Shown in pieces: positions 37,065-44,299 of a stretch of 45,111 nt of DNA. Location of the stretch: contig PMUI01000056.1 of assembly GCA_003166955.1 (NCBI GenBank), forward strand, positions 1 to 45,111, written 5' to 3'. Below the pieces are notes generated by a model. The model was not told the DNA's origin. It searched no databases and saw only the letters and a list, made by a program, of their open reading frames with translations. Source of the stretch: Acidobacterium sp. (GTDB lineage: Bacteria > Acidobacteriota > Terriglobia > Terriglobales > Acidobacteriaceae). The position numbers were made by a program, and so were the translations under genes. How positions within the stretch are numbered: the stretch's first letter is position 1; every line of letters begins with the position of its first letter.

Positions 37065-37328
37065 ATGGCACACAAAAAAGGTTTAGGCAGCTCCAAAAAC
37101 GGCCGCGACTCCAATGCCCAGCGCCTCGGCGTCAAAATCTTCGCCGGCCAGGTCGTCACCGGCGGATCCATCATCGTTCGCCAGCGCGGCACCAAACTCA
37201 AGCCCGGCCTCAACGTCGGCCGCGGCTCCGACGACACCCTCTTCGCAAAAATCGATGGCCGCGTGAAGTTCATCAACCGTGGCCGCACCGGCCGCTATGT
37301 AGCCGTCGAAGCGATCGCCGCCGAGTAA
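37065..37328 (+). CDS. rpmA: 50S ribosomal protein L27
   Basis: 87 residues. [19 protein letters not shown] is the standard L27 N-terminus that reaches the peptidyl-transferase centre; [11 protein letters not shown] and [12 protein letters not shown] follow. No N-terminal cleavage leader (as in Firmicutes) is present. The ATG at 37065 has GAGG 7 bases upstream, contributed by the tail of a family 1 repeat whose second hairpin ends 12 bases before the start. Probably transcribed with rplU. Confidence 0.97.
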   Translation: MAHKKGLGSSKNGRDSNAQRLGVKIFAGQVVTGGSIIVRQRGTKLKPGLNVGRGSDDTLFAKIDGRVKFINRGRTGRYVAVEAIAAE

Positions 37329-37346
37329 TTCACCGCACCACCCAGG

Positions 37347-37692
37347 AACCAGGGCCAGGAAACCACCCCCAGGAAACCACCCCCCGGGCCCAGCGGCGAC
37401 CAGGTTCACCCCATAGCAAGAAGCGGAATCTATTTCCAACCGAATATCAATGGAATTTCGGTTCTGAGTTAACCCGCAAGTACCCCTCCTGGACCATTTT
37501 GGAACTGCCGTCTGAACTCGCCCATGCTGCGTTTCCGCAAGCATCGCCGCCGAGTAACTTGAGCCGCGTTCCGGGCGTGAGCGGACGGGGGTCCGGAGGC
37601 GAAATCCTGACCCTGAGCAAGTCGCCGGCAAGGCGGCGCGGCGAACGGGGAAGGACCACCGCCGAACAGCAGGGAACCCAACAACCAGGGCC
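37347..37692. repeat. repeat-rich insertion bounded by a 10-bp direct repeat
   Basis: AACCAGGGCC occurs at 37347-37356 and 37683-37692. Between them lie short CAGGAAACCACC repeats, family 2 copy c and a further GC-rich segment shared with the 40669 copy. The direct repeat could be a target duplication, but chance is possible. Confidence 0.5.
37390..37660. repeat. dispersed repeat family 2, copy c
   Basis: GCGGCGACCAGGTTCACC, ATAGCAAGAAGCGGAATC, TCAATGGAA, CGCAAGTAC, CTGGACCATTTTGGAACTGC and GTTTCCGCAAGC are in the order of the copy at 40669. Similarity resumes at CCTGACCCTGAGCAAG (37609) and GGCGGCGCGGCGAA. Confidence 0.85.
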
Positions 37693-37724
37693 GGACTCCC
37701 TACGAGTCCGGCCTTCTCTTTTTG
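37689..37724 (+). terminator. intrinsic terminator, probably of rplU-rpmA
   Basis: A perfect 9-bp stem, GGCCGGACT (37689-37697) with AGTCCGGCC (37705-37713), over a 7-base loop, followed by TTCTCTTTTTG. It lies 361 bp after rpmA, pushed away by the repeat block. Confidence 0.88.
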
Positions 37725-37856
37725 CTCCGGCGATCTTCACCGGCTGGACCTGCGATCACCCGCTTCCGCATGCTGAGAAGGTGAGGTGGCACACCCATGG
37801 CTGCGTGCCATTGCCGCGGCGAAGAGGAGGAATCTCGCTGCGATACACTCAGCGTC

Positions 37857-38399
37857 ATGAAAAAGTGCTGCGTCCTCTTGTTGATTCTCTCTTGCGTTTC
37901 ATTGTTCTCTGCTGAGCCGCGCTCAGCTGAGCCGCGCTCAGCTGAGCCGCGACAAAACGACGTGGCCGAGAAGTTGGTAGGAGCCTGGCGATTGGTATCC
38001 GTGGAGGGCACAGATGCCACTTTTCACTTTGCTTATGATCACCCTACCGGCATCATCACCTATGATCGATCCGGCTGGATGTCTGTCCAAATCGACGTTA
38101 AGGGTATCCGCAAGCCCTTCGTTAACGGACCCGCCGGCGGTACTGACGAAGAGAAGGTGGCCGCCTTCGACAATTACATCGCGTATTACGGCACCTACAC
38201 GCTCGATTTGAAAGCGCAAACGATCACTCACCACGTGGAAGACGCAACCCCACCAAATTTGCGCGGCGTCAATAATGTCCGATGGTTCGAATTTCAGGGC
38301 GATGATCGCCTTCTCCTTATCCCCCGCGAGGACGGGAAAGGCGGAGTGATCGACCGAAAGAATGCGTCGTATAAGCTCCTGTGGGTGCGCATCAAATAG
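37857..38399 (+). CDS. secreted lipocalin-like domain protein
   Basis: 180 residues from the ATG at 37857. The signal peptide MKKCCVLLLILSCVSLFSA is followed by three SAEPR repeats encoded by a 15-bp tandem repeat. The lipocalin-like domain (about residues 36-178) shows KLVGAWRLVSVEG, GIITYDRSGWMSVQI, YYGTYTLD and FQGDDRLLLIPR, typical of the Lipocalin_5-type fold in acidobacterial secreted proteins. Ligand and role are unknown. The in-frame GTG/ATG starts further upstream would bury the signal peptide. No Shine-Dalgarno sequence is obvious close to 37857. Confidence 0.85.
   Translation: MKKCCVLLLILSCVSLFSAEPRSAEPRSAEPRQNDVAEKLVGAWRLVSVEGTDATFHFAYDHPTGIITYDRSGWMSVQIDVKGIRKPFVNGPAGGTDEEKVAAFDNYIAYYGTYTLDLKAQTITHHVEDATPPNLRGVNNVRWFEFQGDDRLLLIPREDGKGGVIDRKNASYKLLWVRIK
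37911..37951. repeat. 15-bp tandem repeat inside the lipocalin-like gene
   Basis: GCTGAGCCGCGCTCA occurs twice in full and once in part (11 bp), in frame, encoding SAEPR repeats at the signal-peptide junction. Unit length equals that of the array before obg. Confidence 0.92.
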
Positions 38400-39055
38400 C
38401 GACTTCTCCGCAAGTCCGGTTTCCGGACGAGCGGGCCGGCAATCCGGAAGTATCACCCACGGCGGCACGGAACTCATCCTGCCACGATCCCATCGGGGCT
38501 CGCGCGATTCCCGCGCCCCTGCTTCGGTTTGGATCGCAGGCACTTCGCCGTGTTTCCGTGTTGACCTGTGCTCATGTTGACCTGTGCGTATTTTGTGCTT
38601 GTACCGAAACTCACGCACATTACCGGGAGCGGCCAGGAGACGGAGCCGCTCACTTCCGGTTTACCGGCGATCTACCCGAAACACGTTGTTCGCACGGATT
38701 CACGTGTGAAATCAAATCACCATTGCACTTAGCTCGTCTTGGAATTCCTGTGTGGAGATCGCCCCAGAGATAAAGAGTGCAGGCGGTATTCGGATTATGC
38801 AGCGAGAATGAAACCCGAAGCGTCACCGCCAGACGATGGCCTCCCTAAAGTGCCAGGACAAACTGTGGCGGTTACAGCAGCCCCTTACAAATAGAAGCCT
38901 CTTGCCAGAATCCATCGCTTGAACCCTATGAACAATCTACGGTTCGACCGGCGCGAACAAGGTGTGTTGTCGGCGATACGGAGGTTATCGACTTAGAGGA
39001 TCTGGCTGAGGGGCGGTTTCGTACGAAGGGCGGTATATACTTCGCACACCGGTTG
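38400..39055. other. 656-bp intergenic region
   Basis: It holds family 3 copy a (38441-38545) and a short direct repeat of GTTGACCTGTG (38570-38600). From there to 39055 I see no convincing gene, although TATATA-containing sequence near 39034 could belong to a promoter of the next gene. Confidence 0.5.
38441..38545. repeat. about 100-bp direct repeat, family 3, copy a
   Basis: It matches 40467-40572 with few differences (CCGGAAGTATCAC, CACGATCCCATCGGGGCTC, TTGGATCGC.GGCAC). It includes an imperfect GGGGC...GCCCC stem. The two copies flank the gene at 39056-40411. Confidence 0.93.
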
Positions 39056-40411
39056 ATGCCGATGGGACCTAAGCACTGGTTGATCCTCGTTTTTTTGCTC
39101 TGCGTGGCAATTTGCGATGCCCAGCAAGCGAATGACCGTAAGGCTCCCGATGGCGTCGAAAGGGCCGCGCCGGACGCGACGGTCACCGGTCATATCTATC
39201 TCGACGACACGAAAGCGCCCGGCCGCAAGGCGACCGTCTATCTGGAACCGGCGGCCGCGCTGCAGGCGGATGCGCCGCCGAACCGGAGTGGCGGTCAGGA
39301 CAAGGGCCCGGTGACAGCATCGGTCGAGACTCAGTTTGACGGCAGTTATTCGTTTACCCACGTCGCGCCCGGCTCCTGGTATGTGATTGCAACCTGCCGG
39401 GGGTATGTGTCACCCTTTCTCGCGCTGTCCCTGTCCGAAGGCCGTTCCGGATACGGAGACTGGGCGCCTCTCGGTCCGGCACAGAAGGCCGCCAAGGACC
39501 GGATTCTTGATTCTCTGCCGAGGGTGGATGTTCAACCCGCTGTGCCCGCCACCGCGGACCTGACCCTCGAGCGGGGCGGCGCGGTCAGCGGCAACATCAC
39601 GTATGACGACGGCGGGCCCGCGGCGGGCCTCGTAGTGACGGCCCTGGCTCACTGGGTCACGCGCGGAAAGGAGACCTGGTCTCCGCTCCCATCCGAGCCC
39701 AATTCTCTCGCGGCCTGGAACCATACCGACGATCGTGGAAACTATCGCATCAGCGGTTTGCCTCCGGGAAAGTATGTGGTGGAGGTCTTGGTGGACTTCA
39801 CCAATACAAAGGGTTACATCTCGCCGTCCGGCTCCGGTGGGTTCTCTTCCGACAACTTTCACGCTTCGCGGTTATCTCTGTATTCGGGGAATACGCCGCG
39901 CCAGTCCGACGCCGCCGCTTTCACCCTGCAGGCGCGGGAGGAACGCACCGGAGAAGACATCCTGCTGCCGATGACCAGGCTGCATACGATCAGGGGCAGC
40001 ATCGTCTCGGCGCTTGACGGCCATGTGGTAAACAGCGGCCAGGTTAACCTGCTCCGCGCCGGCGATCACTCGCTTGCGGGGTATCAAAACCTGACGGAGG
40101 ACGAACCAGGCTTCACTTTCAGTTTCGTCTTCGAGGGCGACTACACTCTCTCGACACCCCTCTCTTCGGATGTGGACTATGAGCCTGTTGCGCGGCCTGG
40201 TGTTTTGGGCCCCCCGCAGTTCAGCGCCCACATTGTCCGTTTTTATGGCGCCGCTTCTCAGTCGCTTCATGTAACTGGCGATATGCAGGGAGTGACGATC
40301 GCCGTACCGGAACCCACACCCAACGAAGCGCAGGCCGATCAGGACATGATGCGGCAGCAGGAGGAGCAGGACCAGAAGCAGAATCAGAAGCCCGCGACGG
40401 CGCCGCAGTAG
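39056..40411 (+). CDS. secreted carboxypeptidase-regulatory-like domain protein
   Basis: 451 residues from the ATG at 39056; a TTG at 39053 and an ATG at 39062 are alternatives, none with a clear Shine-Dalgarno sequence. The signal peptide (KHWLILVFLLCVAIC, cleavage after CDA) is followed by several Ig-like regulatory modules: VTGHIYLDDTKAPG with FDGSYSFTHVAPGSWYVIA (about 40-125), GGAVSGNITYDDGGPAAGLV with DDRGNYRISGLPPGKYVVEV (about 180-245) and RLHTIRGSIVSALDGHVV (about 305-400). The tail is rich in Gln/Glu (QQEEQDQKQNQKP). It has no receptor barrel and may be periplasmic or surface-bound. Codon use looks less skewed to C-ending codons than in its left neighbours. Confidence 0.85.
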   Translation: MPMGPKHWLILVFLLCVAICDAQQANDRKAPDGVERAAPDATVTGHIYLDDTKAPGRKATVYLEPAAALQADAPPNRSGGQDKGPVTASVETQFDGSYSFTHVAPGSWYVIATCRGYVSPFLALSLSEGRSGYGDWAPLGPAQKAAKDRILDSLPRVDVQPAVPATADLTLERGGAVSGNITYDDGGPAAGLVVTALAHWVTRGKETWSPLPSEPNSLAAWNHTDDRGNYRISGLPPGKYVVEVLVDFTNTKGYISPSGSGGFSSDNFHASRLSLYSGNTPRQSDAAAFTLQAREERTGEDILLPMTRLHTIRGSIVSALDGHVVNSGQVNLLRAGDHSLAGYQNLTEDEPGFTFSFVFEGDYTLSTPLSSDVDYEPVARPGVLGPPQFSAHIVRFYGAASQSLHVTGDMQGVTIAVPEPTPNEAQADQDMMRQQEEQDQKQNQKPATAPQ

Positions 40412-40466
40412 AAACCAGTTGACTGAGCCGATCACGGTTCGTCGAGTGCCTGTCGGCTTGTCGCCA

Positions 40467-40572
40467 AACCGGAAGTATCACGCACGGCGGCGCCGGAACT
40501 CATCGTGACACGATCCCATCGGGGCTCGCGCGATTCCCGCGCCCCTTGCTTCGGTTTGGATCGCTGGCACCT
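40467..40572. repeat. about 100-bp direct repeat, family 3, copy b
   Basis: Second copy of 38441-38545, 56 bp after the stop of the carboxypeptidase-regulatory-like gene. Confidence 0.93.
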
Positions 40573-40668
40573 CCCCGATGAAAGCTGCGCCGGCGAGAAT
40601 CGAACGCCGGAAATGCATTCGCGCGGCAGGGCACGACTTCAATCCACTCCCGTATCAACGCCTGACTC

Positions 40669-40905
40669 CACAGCGTGCAGAAAAAAAGACCACACCCCCA
40701 ACCCAGCGGCGACCAGGTTCACCCAATAGCAAGAAGCGGAATACCCCACTAACCGAACGTCAATGGAACTCGATTCTGAATTCACACGCAAGTACTGTCC
40801 TGGACCATTTTGGAACTGCCGCCTTAACTCCGCCCCATGCCACGTTTCCGCAAGCTGTTCAAGAGCCTGCCCTGAGCAAGCCGCTGAAAGGCGGCGCGTC
40901 GAATG
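40669..40905. repeat. dispersed repeat family 2, copy d (most complete)
   Basis: It begins CACAGCGTGCAGAAAAA, contains GCGACCAGGTTCACCCAATA, GCAAGAAGCGGAATAC, GTCAATGGAACTCGATTC, GCAAGTACTGTCCTGGACC and TTTCCGCAAGCTGTTC, and ends near CCTGCCCTGAGCAAG...GGCGGCGCGTCGAA. A family 1 stub (CAGGGCACGACTTCA, 40627-40641) precedes it, as in copy b. Open frames across it are not conserved between copies. Confidence 0.85.
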
Positions 40906-41030
40906 GGTGTTCCAAAAAAAACGGCGCGCACACCGGGCCCCCCGGCACGCCCGTCGTTGGCGTGATGGCGCGGAGGAGCGCCTTCCCCGCCTTTCGGTTC
41001 GAAACCAACGAGCCACCCACCTCTTCCCCA

Positions 41031-41061
41031 CAAAAGCAAAAGCCCCGAGGAACTCGGGGCT
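41031..41061 (-). terminator. intrinsic terminator of the 7-TM protein gene
   Basis: A perfect 9-bp stem (41041-41049 with 41053-41061, AGCCCCGAG type) with a 3-base loop; on the minus strand it is followed by TTTGCTTTTG. It lies 29 bp past the stop at 41090. Confidence 0.88.
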
Positions 41062-41089
41062 CTTGCTTATAGACGGAGGAGGGAATAGC

Positions 41090-41974
41090 TTATCGCGGAG
41101 CAACCACCGGATTCTTAGCCAGCACCCGATCGACCACTCCTTCAATATCCTGCAGGAAGAAGCCCGTCGGCGCCCCAACCATAACCGGCTCGGGCATCTG
41201 TCCCAGGCCCTTGGCCAGCGCGTTCCACCGCGCCAGCATCGAGCTCGGCGGCAGCACGATCATATTGCGCTCGGCTTCCGGCTCGCGGACCAGGAAGTAC
41301 ACGGCCCAGGTCACAAGTACCATCGAAGCCACGGCCTGTTGGGAGACGTTCTGATACGAAGTGAGTCCGGGGCAGCTCGAGGGAATCGCTGAGAAAATCA
41401 GCTCTGTGGCCGCCTGCACCCCGAATCCAAGCCCGATGCCAAACAGCCGGCTGCGGAACGACCGGCCCAGCGAGTGAATCGAAAGCGCCAGGAACGCGAG
41501 CAGGCAAAGTTCCATCACGCTCACGCACCGCATCATCTGCACGCAAACCGGACCGATCTTGTTCGCATCGTGTGAAGCCATCGCGTTCGGCAACGCAACC
41601 GCGCCAACGGCCACTACGATCGAAACCACGCTGATCCAGCGGAAGGCCATCAGTCCAAGACGGCGAAGCCCAGGCACGGGTTCCATAACCCGCTTGAATA
41701 CTTCCTGGACGACAAAGAAGACCGAGACTGTAATAGCGACGTAGGTAACCCAGAAGCCATAGAAGTAGGCCTCGTAGCGCGCGGAGGAAGTCGTCGTCAT
41801 CGTGCCACCGAGGTTGTAAACAACCTCAAGGTAGGCCAGCGAAGCGAGGCGCACCACAAGATAAGTTGCCACAGCCGGCAACCGATGCGCGGACTTGGAC
41901 CTGAAGAATGAAAAGGCCGCTAGAACGACGAGTACGGGCTCGAGCCGGATAAGAATATCCTGCAGATGCTCCAT
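41090..41974 (-). CDS. seven-helix integral membrane protein of unknown function
   Basis: 294 residues starting at the ATG at 41974, with GAGAGGAAG just upstream. A short amphipathic start (MEHLQDILIRLEPVLVVLA) opens about seven hydrophobic helices: 12-22, 33-55, 68-92, 108-130, 144-170, 180-200 and 212-230. A soluble cytoplasmic-type C-terminal tail of about 65 residues follows. Cysteines occur in VCVQMMRCVSVMELC. I recognise no catalytic motif. It is transcribed in the same direction as the repeat-peptide gene, which ends 140 bp upstream, and has a clear terminator, so the two could share a transcript. A functional link is only inferred. Confidence 0.75.
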   Translation of the reverse strand: MEHLQDILIRLEPVLVVLAAFSFFRSKSAHRLPAVATYLVVRLASLAYLEVVYNLGGTMTTTSSARYEAYFYGFWVTYVAITVSVFFVVQEVFKRVMEPVPGLRRLGLMAFRWISVVSIVVAVGAVALPNAMASHDANKIGPVCVQMMRCVSVMELCLLAFLALSIHSLGRSFRSRLFGIGLGFGVQAATELIFSAIPSSCPGLTSYQNVSQQAVASMVLVTWAVYFLVREPEAERNMIVLPPSSMLARWNALAKGLGQMPEPVMVGAPTGFFLQDIEGVVDRVLAKNPVVAPR

Positions 41975-42113
41975 CGCTTCCTCTCAGAGCTTCGAGGATA
42001 GCGAAGTCACGTTACCGGCTCAAGCAAATTCCTCAGCCAAAACGGCTTACACGCTGCCACTTTCGTGGTAGCGTGGTTACCGTAGTACTGATGGCTGCCT
42101 TTAGTTCAATAGT

Positions 42114-42434
42114 TCAGTGGCACTTTGCGCCCGGACTGCAGGTCGGGATCGGCATAGCAGCAACCAGGACCTTGCACTTTGCACCCGGACTGCAGGTTGG
42201 GATGGGCATCGCAGCATCCAGGAGGTGGCACTTTGCACCCGGGCTGCAGGTCGGAATCGGCATCGCTGCCACGTGGCACTTTGCACCCGGACTACAGGTC
42301 GGGATCGGCATCGCCCCAACCAGTGCCTGGTGACTCGTGACCATCGGGACCGTGCCGATGTGCGACGTGGCAAACGCTGCTGTCGCACCTGCAACACACA
42401 TTCCGAGAACGAGAGTCTTAACGGCAATTTTCAT
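42114..42434 (-). CDS. secreted four-repeat cysteine peptide precursor
   Basis: 106 residues. The ATG at 42434 has GAGGAG 10 bases upstream; a TTG 21 bases earlier overlaps that signal and is rejected. The signal peptide MKIAVKTLVLGMCVAGATAA ends FA/TSH (cleavage near 22). After a linker (23-40) the 13-residue unit AMPIPTCSPGAKC appears four times without amino-acid change at 41-53, 57-69, 75-87 and 93-105, each followed by His or Lys and separated by 3-5 residues. All four DNA units differ, but only at synonymous positions (seven variable codons). Each unit has a CX5C pair with nearby Met and His. It could be a multi-core peptide precursor, a metal-binding secreted protein or a structural repeat; no modifying enzyme is encoded within the window. 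I know no described family with this motif. Confidence 0.85.
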   Translation of the reverse strand: MKIAVKTLVLGMCVAGATAAFATSHIGTVPMVTSHQALVGAMPIPTCSPGAKCHVAAMPIPTCSPGAKCHLLDAAMPIPTCSPGAKCKVLVAAMPIPTCSPGAKCH

Positions 42435-42953
42435 GACTGTTGTACTCCTCAACAAAAGTTGTACGGGCCTGACTACTGTAGTTGTAGAGATTTCTGCTTA
42501 CACCGAGGACTATAACTGCTAAGTTGACTGTTTGTTTTTACTTCTCGGTATTATCAAAGTATTCAACACCAACGATTACCGCCGTCCTCTCCTCCCCACC
42601 CGACCCGCTACGTCAGCTCTCCCAAGCCCCTCAATAGAAGCGGCACGACCGCGCAGGTAGACCGTCATAAATTGCTCAATTTAAACTGTTTATACGAATG
42701 CACTCGGCCTTGCCCCTCTCCTTTCCGCGCTCCTGCAGGCCGCGCCCAGCCAGTCCGCGACCCCGAAAGCCGCGCATTCCGTCCCAGTTCAGTTCAAAGC
42801 CATTGGCTTCTTCGCCATTGGCGGCACCGGCGATAGTGCAAAGAACAGCGTTGATCCATGCCGCACCTCGGCTCCGGATCACCCCAAACGCCCGTCTTTG
42901 AGCAAGTCCCGCCTGGAATTCCTGGGCGCAGCCAGCGAAGAGTGCCGCCTCCG
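42435..42953. other. 519-bp region upstream of the repeat-peptide gene
   Basis: AT-richer than its surroundings between 42435 and 42700, consistent with promoter DNA for the minus-strand peptide gene, though no confident -35/-10 pair is seen. From about 42700 to 42956 a plus-strand frame has protein-like sequence (SVPVQFKAIGFFAIGGTGD) but lacks a start codon. Confidence 0.4.
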
Positions 42954-43628
42954 TTAACCCCGCGCCTTCTTCTTCCCCGCGATCTTCAGCGCCTCTTCGA
43001 TCGCCTTCTGTGCCCGCTTCTGCCGCGACTCGGGGCTCTGGTAATAAAAGATGCCCAGCAGGTGGCCCCGCCGCTGCACCGGTGTCATCGCCCCCCATCC
43101 TTCACGCGCCTTCGCATGCCGCTGAAACGCCACCTCCAGAATCGGTGGCGTCACCTGCTCCCCCTCCATCGCCAGCATCATCCGCTCCGCCCACAACTCC
43201 GCCCGCCCCGCCCGGCCCTCGGCGCTTTTCGGCTGCACAATCTGGTCGACGATCGCCTTCCGCATCGAATCGCTCAGCTGCTCATACCACCTCTTCAGCG
43301 CCCGATCCTCCCGCAAAAATTTCTCCAGCTCCGGCGGCGTCCCTACCTGCCGCTCCTCCAGATCCGGCTCGAGCACCACCTCCGCCACGTGCCCATTCCG
43401 CACCCCCGCGCCCTTTTGCATTCGCTTGTTGACCAGCAGAATATAGCGGCCGTCCCGCGCCTTGAACAGCGACGTCCGAAACGCGAATCCGTTGATCGTG
43501 CCCCGCACCCGCAGCCGTTGCCGCTTCGGCCACACCTTCGTCGGATCGAACGGAACTATGATGATCGTCCACCGCAGCCCCGTGCCGTCCGGCCGCAGCG
43601 TGCCTTCGAATTTCTGCCTCGCCCCCAC
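42954..43628 (-). CDS. YdeI/OmdA-family protein with DUF1905 domain
   Basis: 224 residues from a GTG at 43628; the nearby ATG at 43639 is out of frame. The N-terminal DUF1905 part (1-95) reads RWTIIIVPFDPTKVWPK, RVRGTINGFAFRTSLF and YILLVNKRMQKGAG. The C-terminal part (about 103-215) matches the YdeI/OmpD-associated pattern: PPELEKFLREDRALKRWYEQ and LGIFYYQSPESRQKRAQKAI. This family is named for bacteriocin protection in enterobacteria; biochemical function is unsettled. The basic tail AGKKKARG is typical. It is the next gene upstream of the repeat-peptide gene on the same strand, about 520 bp away. Confidence 0.9.
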   Translation of the reverse strand: MGARQKFEGTLRPDGTGLRWTIIIVPFDPTKVWPKRQRLRVRGTINGFAFRTSLFKARDGRYILLVNKRMQKGAGVRNGHVAEVVLEPDLEERQVGTPPELEKFLREDRALKRWYEQLSDSMRKAIVDQIVQPKSAEGRAGRAELWAERMMLAMEGEQVTPPILEVAFQRHAKAREGWGAMTPVQRRGHLLGIFYYQSPESRQKRAQKAIEEALKIAGKKKARG

Positions 43629-43752
43629 GCCAAAAGCATAACGTGGAGCCGCGCATGTGCGAACCGAGCCACCCGACCTACTATCCTCGGACCTTTTCCG
43701 CGCGTCTCTTCGGAGCGCACTGCGCTACGCGCTACCGTCTACGGGCTACAGG

Positions 43753-43829
43753 CTTCCTGCTTCCGGCTTCCTGCTTCCGGCTTCCTGCTTCCTGCTTCCT
43801 GCTTCCTGCTTCCTGCTTCCTGCTTCCTG
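43753..43829. repeat. 7-bp tandem array (CTTCCTG/CTTCCGG) x11
   Basis: Eleven perfect-length units, nine CTTCCTG and two CTTCCGG, in the spacer between the YdeI-type gene and the gene ending at 43838. It is likely unstable by replication slippage. Confidence 0.97.
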
Positions 43830-43837
43830 CTAGTTTT

Positions 43838-44299
43838 CTACGGCACCGCCGGCATATTCGGCAGCTGATTCTGCTGCTGCAGATTGTGCACGTGCACGAA
43901 GCCCCAGATCGTAAGCCCCGCCATGGCCCCAATCCCCGCCCCCATGAAGATCCAGAACCCGCGCGTCGGGCCCGTGCGCATGTCGACGACGTCCGCATAG
44001 TTCACCGTCACCGGCTGCGGATCGTTGAACAACTGCAGCGTGAACGAGTCGGTATTGATCGCGATAATCCTGCCCCACAGTTCGACGCCGTTGTTCAGAG
44101 CCACCGCAACAGGGTTGTCGATCCCGCGCTTCATGATCCGCGCGTGCACCGTCACCGCATCCAGCGGCTTCGCTTTCGCATACGCTCCAGGGGGAACAAC
44201 GAAGAGAGCAATCAGAAGGGAAGCGACCGCGGCATAAAACCGGGCAGAGAACCGAGCAGAAAAACCCAAAGCAGAAGGACTACCCAAAGCAGATCCCAT
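43838..44299 (-). CDS. small exported/membrane-anchored hypothetical protein with Sm-like segment
   Basis: 153 residues. The N-terminus has a signal-like segment (FYAAVASLLIALFVVPPGAYA). The middle part, VALNNGVELWGRIIAINTDSFTLQLFNDPQPVTVNYADVVDM, follows the alternating pattern of an Sm-like barrel (NG..l.G.i..i..dsf.l). A C-terminal hydrophobic helix follows (GFWIFMGAGIGAMAGLTIWGFV) with a Gln/Asn-rich tail. Similar proteins occur in acidobacteria without known function. Start ATG at 44299, with AGG nearby; ATG/GTG codons further in would shorten the leader. The Sm-like reading is inference from pattern. Confidence 0.72.
   Translation of the reverse strand: MGSALGSPSALGFSARFSARFYAAVASLLIALFVVPPGAYAKAKPLDAVTVHARIMKRGIDNPVAVALNNGVELWGRIIAINTDSFTLQLFNDPQPVTVNYADVVDMRTGPTRGFWIFMGAGIGAMAGLTIWGFVHVHNLQQQNQLPNMPAVP

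Noticed and set aside
36449-37915. Long plus-strand open frame across rplU, rpmA and repeats
   Set aside because: It overlaps two ribosomal genes in another frame and reads through repeats; Arg/Pro/Ser-rich shadow.
42073-42333. Plus-strand frame over the peptide repeats (repeating HFAPGLQVG)
   Set aside because: It lacks a Shine-Dalgarno site and has one non-synonymous change among units, whereas the minus frame has a signal peptide, a good Shine-Dalgarno site and only synonymous changes. The plus repeats are the mirror of the minus coding repeats.
42700-42956. Plus-strand protein-like sequence (VQFKAIGFFAIGGTGD)
   Set aside because: No start codon in frame after the upstream TAA, and no family recognised; it could be a gene remnant but is not supported.
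43753-43829. CRISPR-like array
   Set aside because: The units are contiguous 7-mers without spacers; no cas genes. No CRISPR array is present anywhere in the window.
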